Below, one piece after another: positions 53,409 through 62,681 of a stretch of 64,000 nt of DNA. Origin of the DNA: Sulfolobales archaeon (GTDB taxonomy: Archaea; Thermoproteota; Thermoprotei_A; Sulfolobales; NBVN01); NCBI GenBank assembly GCA_026413885.1, contig JAOAKA010000001.1:240762-304761 (forward strand), read 5' to 3'. Numbering within the stretch: position 1 is the first letter of the stretch; the number at the start of each line of letters is the position of its first letter. The translations under genes were made by a program, and so were the position numbers. The notes beneath the pieces are model-generated. The model saw only the letters and a list, made by a program, of their open reading frames with translations, did not search any database and was not told where the DNA came from.

Positions 53409-55010
53409 CTATGGCATCCCTGAAGCTGTGGAGACACCTTCAGGTAGTTGCAGCAGTGTCTTCAGCTTTCCAATAAGCTTAGATACGAATAGAGCTCTTA
53501 TAGAGTTATTTATGCTTTCAGATATATCTTCCACACTAGATACTTCTGTCTCTATAAACATTCTGATCATTCCGTTGAGAACAGTTATACCTATCAAACA
53601 ATTGAGAGTGACTCCCCATACTTCTTTAAAATTTGCGCGACTAAAGACTACAACTTCGTTTTCCCAGTGTTTGTGGTTGAATTCTTCAAGCTCAAAGAAC
53701 TCGTTTGACTCTATAGCTTCTCTCACTATGTCCACTAAGTTTCTCGATTCTCTAACTTTCTTTATAGGTAGAACGACTTCATGTCTCTCAACTATCGGTG
53801 TATAAGACCCATATCTAGTTGTCCCAGCGCCTACTTCTCTTACTAGAGTTAGTAGTGCTAGAAATCCAGATAGCAGACTGACCACAGCTGAAATAACAAC
53901 CTGTCTAACTGAGAAGAAGTGTGAGATCAACATTGAAGAAGTAGCAGAACCTAGTGATGTAACTACTGCGACATGCATTAGTAGAGTAATTGATGTCCCC
54001 CACTGTGGTAGTCCTATGTAGTGAAGTCTTTCGTGTACGGCTTTAAACTCAGGCAGTAGAGATCTATAAGCTACAGCTACTATAATTACGCACGAGAGAA
54101 TTACGAGTAGAGTCGATACGGCAGCTTCCAATGTCATAACTCGAGCAGATCCGAGAATTAAGACCTTATCATTGAAGTAGTATTGTAATGTATTGACGTT
54201 TAATACGTCAACTAACTTCTCTACAGTGCTACGAGTTATAGTTCTTCCTATTACTAGAACGTCTGTAACTAGGGGTTCTTCGAGATTTAGAATCTTCATG
54301 GCGGTAGGTATATCGGACACTGTAATTAAGTCTAGTGATGGAACCACAGGTTCTAGTCCAATGTATCCTAAAACTGGTAGGAGTGTTTCAAGTGGAGCTA
54401 TCTTAAACCTACTTATAGAGTTCTGAGAACACCTAATTTTAAACTTAGCTGTAGAGATATATTCACCTTTCTGAAGGTCTCTACATCCAGTTAGAATCTC
54501 TCCTTCAGAGATGTTTAATTTAGAGAGAAGCTCTCCATCTATACCTATAACTACCCACTTAACTTCAGGCACACCTTCAATTCTAATACCTCTATCCAAT
54601 ATCACCCTGTATAGATACACCGTAGATTCAACATCTTCTACGTGAGAGTGAATGATGGCGGCAATACTTTGTTTTCTAGTTGGTTCAGAAAGCTTTATCA
54701 GTACTGAAGGACTTCCAACTACTTCATCAACTTCCTGAATATATTCTGTTACTTCATCACTATATACAGCAGCAGCTATTAGTGATGAAGTAACTATAGA
54801 TATGAGAATCAGTAAGGTCGTAATGTTTAGTAAGGTTATCTTAAGTATTCTACCGAAAACGCGTATTTTAGTCATGCTATGTCTTGTGTACCTCTGAAGT
54901 GATGAGGGCACTAACTCTACACTAGCCCTCCAGGTTTTAAGTACATTAACGAGTACGTATATTGCGATACCAACATAAGCAAGTATAAAGACTGCGAAAA
55001 CTGCGTCCAT
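53409..55010 (-). CDS. FtsX/MacB-like polytopic membrane protein
   Basis: The 533 residues hold two N-terminal helices (near 5-25 and 55-83), an outside domain of about 200 residues, three helices (near 290-313, 335-360 and 370-390), and a soluble end with one more hydrophobic segment near 480-495. This layout is like FtsX/MacB permeases, but no ATPase gene is adjacent. It starts three bases after the OPT transporter stop, so the pair is an operon. Function unknown. Confidence 0.65.
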   Translation of the reverse strand: MDAVFAVFILAYVGIAIYVLVNVLKTWRASVELVPSSLQRYTRHSMTKIRVFGRILKITLLNITTLLILISIVTSSLIAAAVYSDEVTEYIQEVDEVVGSPSVLIKLSEPTRKQSIAAIIHSHVEDVESTVYLYRVILDRGIRIEGVPEVKWVVIGIDGELLSKLNISEGEILTGCRDLQKGEYISTAKFKIRCSQNSISRFKIAPLETLLPVLGYIGLEPVVPSLDLITVSDIPTAMKILNLEEPLVTDVLVIGRTITRSTVEKLVDVLNVNTLQYYFNDKVLILGSARVMTLEAAVSTLLVILSCVIIVAVAYRSLLPEFKAVHERLHYIGLPQWGTSITLLMHVAVVTSLGSATSSMLISHFFSVRQVVISAVVSLLSGFLALLTLVREVGAGTTRYGSYTPIVERHEVVLPIKKVRESRNLVDIVREAIESNEFFELEEFNHKHWENEVVVFSRANFKEVWGVTLNCLIGITVLNGMIRMFIETEVSSVEDISESINNSIRALFVSKLIGKLKTLLQLPEGVSTASGMP

Positions 55011-55013
55011 AGT

Positions 55014-56732
55014 TTACACACCTACTCCCAGTAACTCGTAGAGTGTGTATGTGATCACTGCCAGCGTACTTCCAAAGAGACCGAGAGATGAGTAAGCTAC
55101 TAAAGACTCATATGCATCAGGTCCTACACGTAGAACTAGATACTTAATGAGTGCTGCTAGTATGAATAGCACACCTATATCCGGTATTACTGTAATTCCA
55201 ACTAAAACAGCAAATGGTGAAAGCCCTCTAATACCTAGAACTCTAGTTGTAAGTAAAATGACTAGAGCTAGAGTTACTCCGAGAATAAAAGACTGCGATG
55301 GAAGCGCCAGAATGTTACCAGTGTAGACAGCATTCATCCAGACTACTATTGGAAGCCATCTAACTAGCGGAAATTTGGGAGATGTAGTTCCGTAAGCCGC
55401 TAGGAGAAGATTTCCGTACATGAGAGTAAGTGGTGCTCCAATTACTATTCCCAACATCATCAGGTAGCCCACGAAATTAGGCCTAACTCCAGAGTACTTG
55501 CCGAGCTTAATTAAGTTCATTGATGTTGCAGCAACAAATTGAGGCATCGGTGTCCCAGTGTATGGGTCTAACATAATGTACGGCATAGACTCTCTAATTC
55601 CAGCTACGAACATAAGTCCAGTTACAGCTGGTAGTGTAGACTGAGATACTATTCCGACTTCACCCACTACTCGACAAGTCAGAAGCATGATGATCACATA
55701 TAAGACCACTAGAATCGGAAGTAGTGCGGCTATTCTCATAGCGTCTCTAGACATCAGTAAGGCGGGAATGACTGGAAGCGAGATTAAGAATACACCTATG
55801 TAGAATGTTGTCTTATATTCTCTTATCTCTCTAACAAGTGCTAGTGAGTGAAGAAATAGTTTCCTATACTTAACAATGTAGTAGGATGCTATCAGAATTA
55901 AATAACCTATTAGAATTGAGGCTATAGAAGATGAGGCCGATGAAGCGATATCGTAAGCACTCATAGTTGGGAGAGGTATGACTGCCTTTAAGTAGGCTAG
56001 AATAGGTATTGCGACTAGAAATGTAATAATGCTTCCAAGTCCAACACCTACCGATGAACCTACTGGAAGTAGTAGTGCAAGTAGTAGCATTAGTGGATCG
56101 AGGGAGAGAGCGAGAGATGCTCCAGGAGCTATTAAGTATAGAACTCGAGCAAGATCTACCGATATATCTCCGTAGAGGGCTAACAGCTCGAGAGCGTAGC
56201 CTATCAACACCGTGATAACTATCTTCTTTACCTCAAGATTTCTTATTACATTCACAACTCTCCAAGCACCGCCTCCAACTGGAAACACTAGTCTTTCTCT
56301 ATCTATAAAATGATCACTTAGTGATAGAGCGATCAAGACTCCACCAGCTGAAACTGCTGAAGCAAATAGATAGAAGAGTATAGATTCCGGGGTACTGCCT
56401 CCATATACCCACGGAGCCATGCCGACAGCTCTTGGATCACTTCTCTCAGCAAACATTGTATAGGTAATCAGCATACCAGATGTTAGGGTTGTAGTAATAT
56501 CTATTCCGACAGCAAAAGCAATTGCTGCTATATGAGCAAATACGCTGTAGACCTTCATGAGAAATCTCAGCACAAGATAAGTTAGTACACCAGCTACTAT
56601 TGGAGATAGTTCAGATGTCGTATATCCACTAACAGCGTATCCATAGCTATTGCTGAAGCTGATTAAAGCTCCAATAACACCTCCAGCAATTAGCGACTTA
56701 GTTAAGTCGGTTCCCCTAACAATATCTCGCAC
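55014..56732 (-). CDS. OPT-family transporter
   Basis: The 572-residue protein has about 14-16 helices and the OPT/YSL-like patterns (SNSYGYAVSGYTTSELSPI near the start, GRESMP-type loops). It should import oligopeptides or metal chelates using a proton or sodium gradient. Start is GTG; AAATAAATAC about 35-45 bases upstream is the likely promoter. Paired with the FtsX-like protein downstream. Confidence 0.85.
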   Translation of the reverse strand: MRDIVRGTDLTKSLIAGGVIGALISFSNSYGYAVSGYTTSELSPIVAGVLTYLVLRFLMKVYSVFAHIAAIAFAVGIDITTTLTSGMLITYTMFAERSDPRAVGMAPWVYGGSTPESILFYLFASAVSAGGVLIALSLSDHFIDRERLVFPVGGGAWRVVNVIRNLEVKKIVITVLIGYALELLALYGDISVDLARVLYLIAPGASLALSLDPLMLLLALLLPVGSSVGVGLGSIITFLVAIPILAYLKAVIPLPTMSAYDIASSASSSIASILIGYLILIASYYIVKYRKLFLHSLALVREIREYKTTFYIGVFLISLPVIPALLMSRDAMRIAALLPILVVLYVIIMLLTCRVVGEVGIVSQSTLPAVTGLMFVAGIRESMPYIMLDPYTGTPMPQFVAATSMNLIKLGKYSGVRPNFVGYLMMLGIVIGAPLTLMYGNLLLAAYGTTSPKFPLVRWLPIVVWMNAVYTGNILALPSQSFILGVTLALVILLTTRVLGIRGLSPFAVLVGITVIPDIGVLFILAALIKYLVLRVGPDAYESLVAYSSLGLFGSTLAVITYTLYELLGVGV

Positions 56733-56936
56733 CGTTATCTCAACCCTGTGAGCAAGCTCTAGGGGAGTATTTATTTCCTAGCAAGCTGCGGCACGAGTAA
56801 TTACAGTGTATTGAGTCTACAGTCTAATTGTAGAGTACCTAGATAGTGGATAGTGTAGCTCTACCTACTACTCTAAACTTCAAAGTATTTGCGTCGATAT
56901 ACTAAAACTTTAAAAAACTTTTGATATACGTTAGCT

Positions 56937-57027
56937 GGGGCCGTCGTCTAGCTTGGCTAGGATGCCAGCCTGGGGGCATTCCCCGCCGGTACGCTGGTGG
57001 TCCCGGGTTCAAATCCCGGCGGCCCCA
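56937..57027 (+). tRNA. tRNA-Pro (GGG) with 16-base intron
   Basis: Acceptor GGGGCCG/CGGCCCC, anticodon stem CCAGC/GCTGG with loop CTGGG-G...C giving anticodon GGG, and T arm CCGGG-TTCAAAT-CCCGG are clear. The intron of about 16 bases (56976-56991) is best placed after position 37, though its edges are ambiguous by a base. A73 ends the gene without CCA. TTTAAAAAA (56909-56917) is the promoter. Confidence 0.92.
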
Positions 57028-57093
57028 TTGGGTGATTCTAAAACATTTAAGGTTACATCACTAGATAGATCGGAGTGTAATCGGTGTCAATAC

Positions 57094-57882
57094 ATGGTAA
57101 CTGTGAGTCCAGCACTCGTGAGGAAGTTTATAGAGAATTCGAGTCTGTTGAAGAGGATTTATGAATTTCTAGAAGCAGACGAGGAAGTACAGAGTCTTAT
57201 TGATATGTCTAACATAATGGCTGTTGGTAGACTTAGATATAACGACCACGGAATTATTCACTCAAGAATAGTGAGTGGAGCATCACTAGAGATATTCGAT
57301 TTGCTGTTGAAGACTAGATTGAAGCCGACGACACTAGAGTTTGGAATTGCTAAGAATATAGAGGAGTGCATGGTTGTAGTTCTTACTGCAGCCTATCTGC
57401 ACGATATAGGAAACGCTATCCACAGAGTGAACCATGAATTCCTAGGATCTCTACTCGCTAAAGATATAGTAGATAGAATGCTATCTGACGTCATGCCTCA
57501 TGTGGAGGGAAGGAGAAGGAAGATGATTAGACAGGAGATACTTCACGCTATATACGCAACTGAGACAAACACTCAAGCTCTAACAGTTGAAGCTGGTGTT
57601 GTTAAAGTAGCTGATGGAACTGATATGGCTGAAGGAAGAGCTAGAATACCGTATAAACTAGGGAAAATCAATATGCACTCAGTATCAGCATTGAGCATTA
57701 AGAAAGTAGAGATCTTGAGTGGTAATGGCAGGCCAGTAAGCATTGAGATAACAATGGATAATTTCGCAGGTCTCTTCCAGATTGAAGCCGTTCTTAAACC
57801 CAAGATACTGTCAACAGGAATAGCTGATTACTTCGATATAACAGCGAAAATAGGGGATAGAGAGATAAAGGTCTACCCATAG
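57094..57882 (+). CDS. HD-domain phosphohydrolase
   Basis: The protein of about 262 residues has the HD metal site: H in NDHGIIHSRIV, the HD pair in YLHDIGN, and later H and D residues (HAIYATET, KVADGTD). HD enzymes hydrolyse phosphates of nucleotides or cyclic di-nucleotides; the substrate is not clear. The open frame extends back into the tRNA-Pro gene, but ATG 57094, with GGTG before it, removes that artefact. Confidence 0.88.
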   Translation: MVTVSPALVRKFIENSSLLKRIYEFLEADEEVQSLIDMSNIMAVGRLRYNDHGIIHSRIVSGASLEIFDLLLKTRLKPTTLEFGIAKNIEECMVVVLTAAYLHDIGNAIHRVNHEFLGSLLAKDIVDRMLSDVMPHVEGRRRKMIRQEILHAIYATETNTQALTVEAGVVKVADGTDMAEGRARIPYKLGKINMHSVSALSIKKVEILSGNGRPVSIEITMDNFAGLFQIEAVLKPKILSTGIADYFDITAKIGDREIKVYP

Positions 57883-57926
57883 TATTGAAGTAGTTAATTT
57901 TTATACATATTAGCTCTATCTGTCTA

Positions 57927-58691
57927 CTACTCGCTATAGGATATCTCCACTGTGATATGTCTGATGTCTTTCGGTACTCCCTTTAGAGAATTTAACAAAC
58001 CCTCAACTACAGACTTCACCACATTCCTTACGAATGGATTTAGAGGTACCTCACGTTCATTTACTACTAATTTTACACCTAGAGCGACTGGGCAAGATAC
58101 TCTCTCCCCTCTAAGAATTCTAGCAGCTAGTGCTTCACATCGGTCTACTCCACATATACCGCAATTTAAGCCTGGTAGCTGCGACGTAATATAGCTTAAA
58201 GCCCTCCTAACGATTAAGCCAGTAAGTTCATCTATTTGATTGCTATATAGAACTACTGCACCTCCCATGCTGTGTTGCTCTAGACTATAGACTTCTGAAC
58301 TTACTACTATAGCGACTGTATTCTTTTTCACTAATCTAACTGCGTCTTCGAGATTGTCGGTAACTACTATGCTATCACCTACCTCACTATCTCTAAATCC
58401 CTCAACTACGAGTAGAGGCTTACTTACATACTTTAGTAGGTAGTTGAGGTCGTCGACTATGGTTTTACTATATAGTAGCGTGAGATCTCTGGAGGACACA
58501 ATAACCTCTAACGCACCAGCGGATAGGTAGTGTGAGCTATCTTTTTCTTCTAGAGCTATCTTACTCGCAGAATGTTTAATTACACTAACTGAGTATCCAG
58601 CTCTAACAAGTTTCTCGACAACTCTAGACGCGATGTAGGTCTTACCGACGCCAGCTCTCTGAGATATAAATCTAACGACGTATGGATTCAC
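57927..58691 (-). CDS. MobB-like GTPase with C-terminal Fe-S domain
   Basis: Residues 1-165 are a P-loop domain (AGVGKT at 13-18) of the MobB type that aids molybdopterin-guanine dinucleotide formation. Residues 170-205 contain C177, C180, C185 and C200 in LPGLNCGICGVDRCE, the pattern of the small four-Cys Fe-S domain found in CODH/ACS gamma subunits and RnfB. The fusion links a molybdenum or tungsten cofactor enzyme to an Fe-S site. ATG start, convergent with the HD gene. Confidence 0.82.
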   Translation of the reverse strand: MNPYVVRFISQRAGVGKTYIASRVVEKLVRAGYSVSVIKHSASKIALEEKDSSHYLSAGALEVIVSSRDLTLLYSKTIVDDLNYLLKYVSKPLLVVEGFRDSEVGDSIVVTDNLEDAVRLVKKNTVAIVVSSEVYSLEQHSMGGAVVLYSNQIDELTGLIVRRALSYITSQLPGLNCGICGVDRCEALAARILRGERVSCPVALGVKLVVNEREVPLNPFVRNVVKSVVEGLLNSLKGVPKDIRHITVEISYSE

Positions 58692-58776
58692 TAAACCACC
58701 AACTCACTGCATCTAGCAGGCTTTAATTGACATTCTCTCGCGGAGACTGTGTTCTTATAACTGCTATAGCCATGTT

Positions 58777-59751
58777 TTGAATAGGATAGACTTGCCTCTA
58801 AGAATATCTCTCAGTAGAATATCTAAAGTAGCTAGTGCCGTAAGAGAATCCTATAATCAAGTCGTCAGCGCAGTAGAAGATTTTACAGACACTCGCTACT
58901 ACCCCCCGAGAGGTGATTCAGCGGAGAGTGTACTTAGATATTTCTTCTTTATGGTAGCAATAGATCACAGAACCTCTAGATTTAAACCCTTCGAAGGCTA
59001 TATAGGAGGAGAGCACTACCACGGAGCAGACCTACTGTACCGTTTAGGAATGTTGAAATATAGAGAAAACCCAGACTTCTTCAGTCCTGAGAAGATGGCG
59101 GGCTTATCTATCGAAGAAGTATCTAAATGGCTGAAAACACCTAGTGGTGACGTAATCTGGGACCCAGAGATAAGAGTGGAATTGCTTCGAGACGCAGGTA
59201 TAAAACTCATAAAGTACTTCAACAACTCTGTATCGAACTTCATTAAAGCTTCCGGAGGATTCATTAGGCATCCAACATCCCGCAGCCTGGGAGCCTTATT
59301 CAAGGTTTTTAAAGCATACTCCGATCCTGTTGAAAAAAAGATGTTTCTCTTCATTAAATTCACTTTAAGAAGAGGTGTGTTAAGTGTAGTAGACGTTCAA
59401 AACCTAGAAGTTCCAGTAGATAATCACTTAACTAGAGTAGCACTTAGGCTAAAGCTAGTAGAGCCGGATGAGGAAATTAACGAGATCTTAAGTAGATTAG
59501 AAGTTTCAGATAGAGAAGATGTAGAACTAAGAGCAATTATAAAGAGAGCATATACATGTCTCTCACGTCTTTCCGGTATAAGGCAGGACTATCTCGATGA
59601 CTACTTATGGACTTTAGGTAGAAAGATCTGCACTCGAGAAAATCCGGCATGTGAGAGATCGAGTTACTGTCCTCTCTCTACAGTTTGTGTTAGCTATAGA
59701 AACGCTGCTAAAATAGTAGAACACAACTACGTTAACACATACTATTACTAG
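58777..59751 (+). CDS. Helical protein with C-terminal four-Cys cluster, glycosylase-like
   Basis: The 324-residue protein is helical, resembling the DUF2419/queuosine-salvage and HhH-GPD glycosylase fold families (ESVLRYFFFMVAIDHR, then ADLLYRLGMLKY, and VPVDNHLTRVALRLK). It ends with C285-x6-C292-x5-C298-x5-C304, close to but not the same as the endonuclease III cluster (C-x6-C-x2-C-x5-C). A DNA or nucleoside glycosylase role is inferred. TTG start; a CTTATAAC box (58754-58761) is close upstream, so the start may be TTG 58792. Confidence 0.65.
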   Translation: MNRIDLPLRISLSRISKVASAVRESYNQVVSAVEDFTDTRYYPPRGDSAESVLRYFFFMVAIDHRTSRFKPFEGYIGGEHYHGADLLYRLGMLKYRENPDFFSPEKMAGLSIEEVSKWLKTPSGDVIWDPEIRVELLRDAGIKLIKYFNNSVSNFIKASGGFIRHPTSRSLGALFKVFKAYSDPVEKKMFLFIKFTLRRGVLSVVDVQNLEVPVDNHLTRVALRLKLVEPDEEINEILSRLEVSDREDVELRAIIKRAYTCLSRLSGIRQDYLDDYLWTLGRKICTRENPACERSSYCPLSTVCVSYRNAAKIVEHNYVNTYYY

Positions 59752-60024
59752 GTGGTGTTGAATTTGGTGCTGAATAAGAACGAATTCCTAAACGTGATTC
59801 AGAGTTTAAGTGATGAAGATATTGCCGTTTTAAAGTACTTTCTTAAGTATAGGTCTGTTGGTGAAATTCTAGTCTCGAGGGACCTCAGGTCTATGGGAAT
59901 TAAGAATCCCTCGAAGATACTCGCTAAGCTAACATCTCTAGGTTTAATTAAGCGTGGAATAGGCTGCTTTACTATTTCGAGAGAAATTTTAGAAGCATAC
60001 AGAGAGGGTAAAATAAAGCTGTAA
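59752..60024 (+). CDS. Small winged-helix protein
   Basis: The 90-residue frame holds a single winged helix (LSDEDIAVLKYFLKYRSVGEI, SRDLRSMGIKNPSKILAKL, then GLIKRG). It immediately follows the four-Cys gene and probably shares its message. GTG 59752 or, given GGTGGTG, TTG 59764 may be the real start. Role: probably transcriptional regulation, target unknown. Confidence 0.65.
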   Translation: MVLNLVLNKNEFLNVIQSLSDEDIAVLKYFLKYRSVGEILVSRDLRSMGIKNPSKILAKLTSLGLIKRGIGCFTISREILEAYREGKIKL

Positions 60025-60067
60025 GCTTCTCCAATTCAGCTGCTAGAAGCTACTTCTGATCTGCTGC

Positions 60068-60075
60068 TATATATA
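60068..60075 (+). promoter_or_regulatory. TATA box for the rhomboid gene
   Basis: TATATATA lies 24-31 bases before GTG 60099, indicating a leaderless transcript starting at that codon. Confidence 0.6.
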
Positions 60076-60098
60076 CCAGACTGAGAAACTATGCTACG

Positions 60099-61451
60099 GT
60101 GCTGACTTTGGGCTATGTCTTCGGAGGAGCTGTACCTAGGCGTTTTCCTATAGTGACTGCCGCTATAATAGCTGTAAACGTAGTCATATATTTCACGACT
60201 TCGTTTGCTTCCTACTTTGCTAGTACGTCACCGAGTTACATATACAGATTCGGCTACATACCCGCTCTACTTCTCTCACACGAAGGAGTTGCTAGAATAT
60301 TTACATCTATGTTTATACACGCAGACTTACTTCACATAATATTCAACATGTACTTTCTATACGTCTTCGGTAAGGGAGTAGAAGACTTAGTGAGTTCTAG
60401 GCGATTTCTAGTAATGTACTTTGTTTCCGGTGTGGGAGCTGCACTCTTTCACACAGCTTCAATACCTATATCGGGTTTAGAAGTCATAAGTATTCCAGCT
60501 GTTGGGGCTTCAGGAGCTATTAGCGGTATTCTAGGGGCCTACCTAATGTTCTTCCCCGGTTCGTCTCTGGTAGCTTGCTTTCCAATATTACTACTTCCAC
60601 TATGCTTTACAGTGCGAGCGTCAGCCTACTTAGTCTTCTGGTTTGCTCTTCAGGTGATATATGGATATGCGAAAATAGGTAGTGTAGCTTTCTTCGCACA
60701 TGCTGGAGGCTTTATTACAGGTATAGCTATGGCTTGGATTCTCGGTAGGAGTAAGGTTACTGAACTAGGAGTTTTTAGAGAAGGTTTCTACTTCTTTAGG
60801 TATATAGTCTTTAGAATGCGTCGAGGAGGTTTAGGATTCTTCACCAAGTTCACGCTGGTACTACTAATTGTCGTAACCGCTGTGACTATGTCTTACTACT
60901 CTATTGAATCAGACCTCACTCTAGTTTCAATCTATAGAGGAGATATTGTAGTAGATGGATACTCAGATATTGTGCTACTTAAGGTTTCAGCAGACGGTAG
61001 CTACAGCTACAGTGGGTCTGAGATCGCGTACACAGATATAGTGCTTTTAAGACTAAGTAAGATGGGTCTACTAGTTAACTCAGACCTATCTAATAAATCT
61101 ATTGATTTTACAAATAATCCACTCGAAGGAGTAGTTAGAATCCAGGTAGATATATTTGGGAGGAGTATAAGTGAAGATGTAGCAGTAGTTCTATATGTTA
61201 GAGCATCATACAACAGAGAAGGAGTGCTTAAAGAAGCTGGGGGACGCATGTACACACAGGTTGTCGAGGTCTTTCCGGAGTATGGAAACATAGTCGTCAG
61301 AAAGAGACCCACTACCTTCGATTTCAGTATAAGTTCTGCAGGTCCATACAGTGGAGAAGCTGTAACTGTAGCTACACTTCCATCAGTAGCAGTATCTCTC
61401 CTCTCAATATATGTCGTATCTAGGAAAGACTCTGAGCTCTCGGTCTCATAG
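60099..61451 (+). CDS. Rhomboid-family intramembrane serine protease with extra C-terminal domain
   Basis: The first 230 residues form the rhomboid core with HxxxN (HIIFNMY), the nucleophile S138 in GASGAISG and H201 in AHAGGF. Beyond it are a further helix (about 250-270), a large mostly beta extracytoplasmic domain (about 275-420) and a final helix (GEAVTVATLPSVAVSL). Most rhomboids lack such a tail. The enzyme cleaves membrane proteins; the extra domain could choose or hold substrates. Confidence 0.9.
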   Translation: MLTLGYVFGGAVPRRFPIVTAAIIAVNVVIYFTTSFASYFASTSPSYIYRFGYIPALLLSHEGVARIFTSMFIHADLLHIIFNMYFLYVFGKGVEDLVSSRRFLVMYFVSGVGAALFHTASIPISGLEVISIPAVGASGAISGILGAYLMFFPGSSLVACFPILLLPLCFTVRASAYLVFWFALQVIYGYAKIGSVAFFAHAGGFITGIAMAWILGRSKVTELGVFREGFYFFRYIVFRMRRGGLGFFTKFTLVLLIVVTAVTMSYYSIESDLTLVSIYRGDIVVDGYSDIVLLKVSADGSYSYSGSEIAYTDIVLLRLSKMGLLVNSDLSNKSIDFTNNPLEGVVRIQVDIFGRSISEDVAVVLYVRASYNREGVLKEAGGRMYTQVVEVFPEYGNIVVRKRPTTFDFSISSAGPYSGEAVTVATLPSVAVSLLSIYVVSRKDSELSVS

Positions 61452-61526
61452 ATCTACGTTCTAGCCATAGAATAAGTAAGCTAACACTAGGACTTTAAAT
61501 AAGTGATTCTCACAGTACTTTCTAGG

Positions 61527-61997
61527 CTAGCTTGAAGAATGTTTACTCCATACATACTTCAGCGCAATCTCGACCTGCCTTAAAGCTATTGACGTTGGGT
61601 TCAAGAGATCTATTTGAGTTATATATCCACCACTCTCCTTCAGTCTGTAGTCACTTATGTCTTTCTTCTCCTTTAATTCCTCTAAGATTTTAAGGAGGAA
61701 GTTAGTAACTACTTCATCACCTGATCTTATTCCTCCTCTAAGAACGATTTTAATAGTTCCATCTGATATTATTTCATTAGCAACTATCTCTTCTTCAACA
61801 TATATCACTCTAATCTTCTCTTGTTGAGCTACTTTAACTTCATCACTATAGGATGTGATGTAGGTGTCCTGCCGGGTGCTTGAAATAGTTGTTGCGAGAT
61901 GCTTCAGTATCTCTAGTTCTTCAGTCAACTCTTTTATTTTTCTCTCTATTTCTCTAATTCTATTCTCTAAGTACTTCGCTATTTTATCCTGACTCAA
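61527..61997 (-). CDS. Coiled-coil protein, unknown
   Basis: Residues 1-45 form a coiled coil (IAKYLENRIREIERKIKEL pattern). The remaining 110 residues form an alpha/beta domain. The TTG start lies six bases after the stop of the uracil-DNA glycosylase gene, so the two are co-transcribed and the protein might assist DNA repair. No family is recognised. Confidence 0.6.
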   Translation of the reverse strand: MSQDKIAKYLENRIREIERKIKELTEELEILKHLATTISSTRQDTYITSYSDEVKVAQQEKIRVIYVEEEIVANEIISDGTIKIVLRGGIRSGDEVVTNFLLKILEELKEKKDISDYRLKESGGYITQIDLLNPTSIALRQVEIALKYVWSKHSSS

Positions 61998-62003
61998 GAA
62001 GTC

Positions 62004-62636
62004 TCACCTCCTACTCTCAATAAACTTAAGTAATCCTCTCGAGCTATCTTTCATATCTGAGAAGACTTTCTTAAGTAAGCTAATATCTTCTTTAAAGACT
62101 TCGTAGAGCTTTGGGTTATAGAGAACTGCCGCTGGGTGGTAAGTAGGCACTAACCACCTCCAAGAACCTAGAATAGACAACCTATAAGCTCTCCCCCTCA
62201 TTTTCGTTACACCAACCCACTTAACACTGCCTTTAAGTTCGAAGAGGTAGTAACCAGCGTAATTACCGAGTGCAACTACGATATTGGGGTTGACTAGAGA
62301 GATTATTTCATCTGTAAAATAGGAGCAGGTGATTATTTCATCAAGCCTAGGTTCTCGATTGTTGGGAGGTCTGCACTTAACTACGTTAGTTATAAAGAGT
62401 TGTTCCCGCTTAAAGCCTACTTCATCTATGACTTTATCGAGAAGTTTACCAGCGGCTCCCACGAAAGGCCTGCCTTCCTCGTCTTCAGACCTACCTGGTG
62501 CTTCCCCGAGGAGCACTATATCGGAGTACAGATTTCCTTCACCTGGAACAACCTTAGCTCTAGACAGCGAAAGAGGGCATCTACTACAAGACGATATCTC
62601 GCTCTTTATTTTATTCCACCTAGGTTCTCTACTCAT
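62004..62636 (-). CDS. udg: Uracil-DNA glycosylase, family 4
   Basis: The thermostable family 4 enzyme removes uracil from DNA and carries a [4Fe-4S] cluster on C17, C20, C88 and C104. Motif A is GEAPG (44-48) and motif B is HPAAV from H167. The 210 residues fit the family. It works in base-excision repair, important at high temperature where cytosine deaminates fast. Confidence 0.96.
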   Translation of the reverse strand: MSREPRWNKIKSEISSCSRCPLSLSRAKVVPGEGNLYSDIVLLGEAPGRSEDEEGRPFVGAAGKLLDKVIDEVGFKREQLFITNVVKCRPPNNREPRLDEIITCSYFTDEIISLVNPNIVVALGNYAGYYLFELKGSVKWVGVTKMRGRAYRLSILGSWRWLVPTYHPAAVLYNPKLYEVFKEDISLLKKVFSDMKDSSRGLLKFIESRR

Positions 62637-62681
62637 CTACTTCACTGCCGACATACACTTCTTTGAGAGAAAATAGATTTA

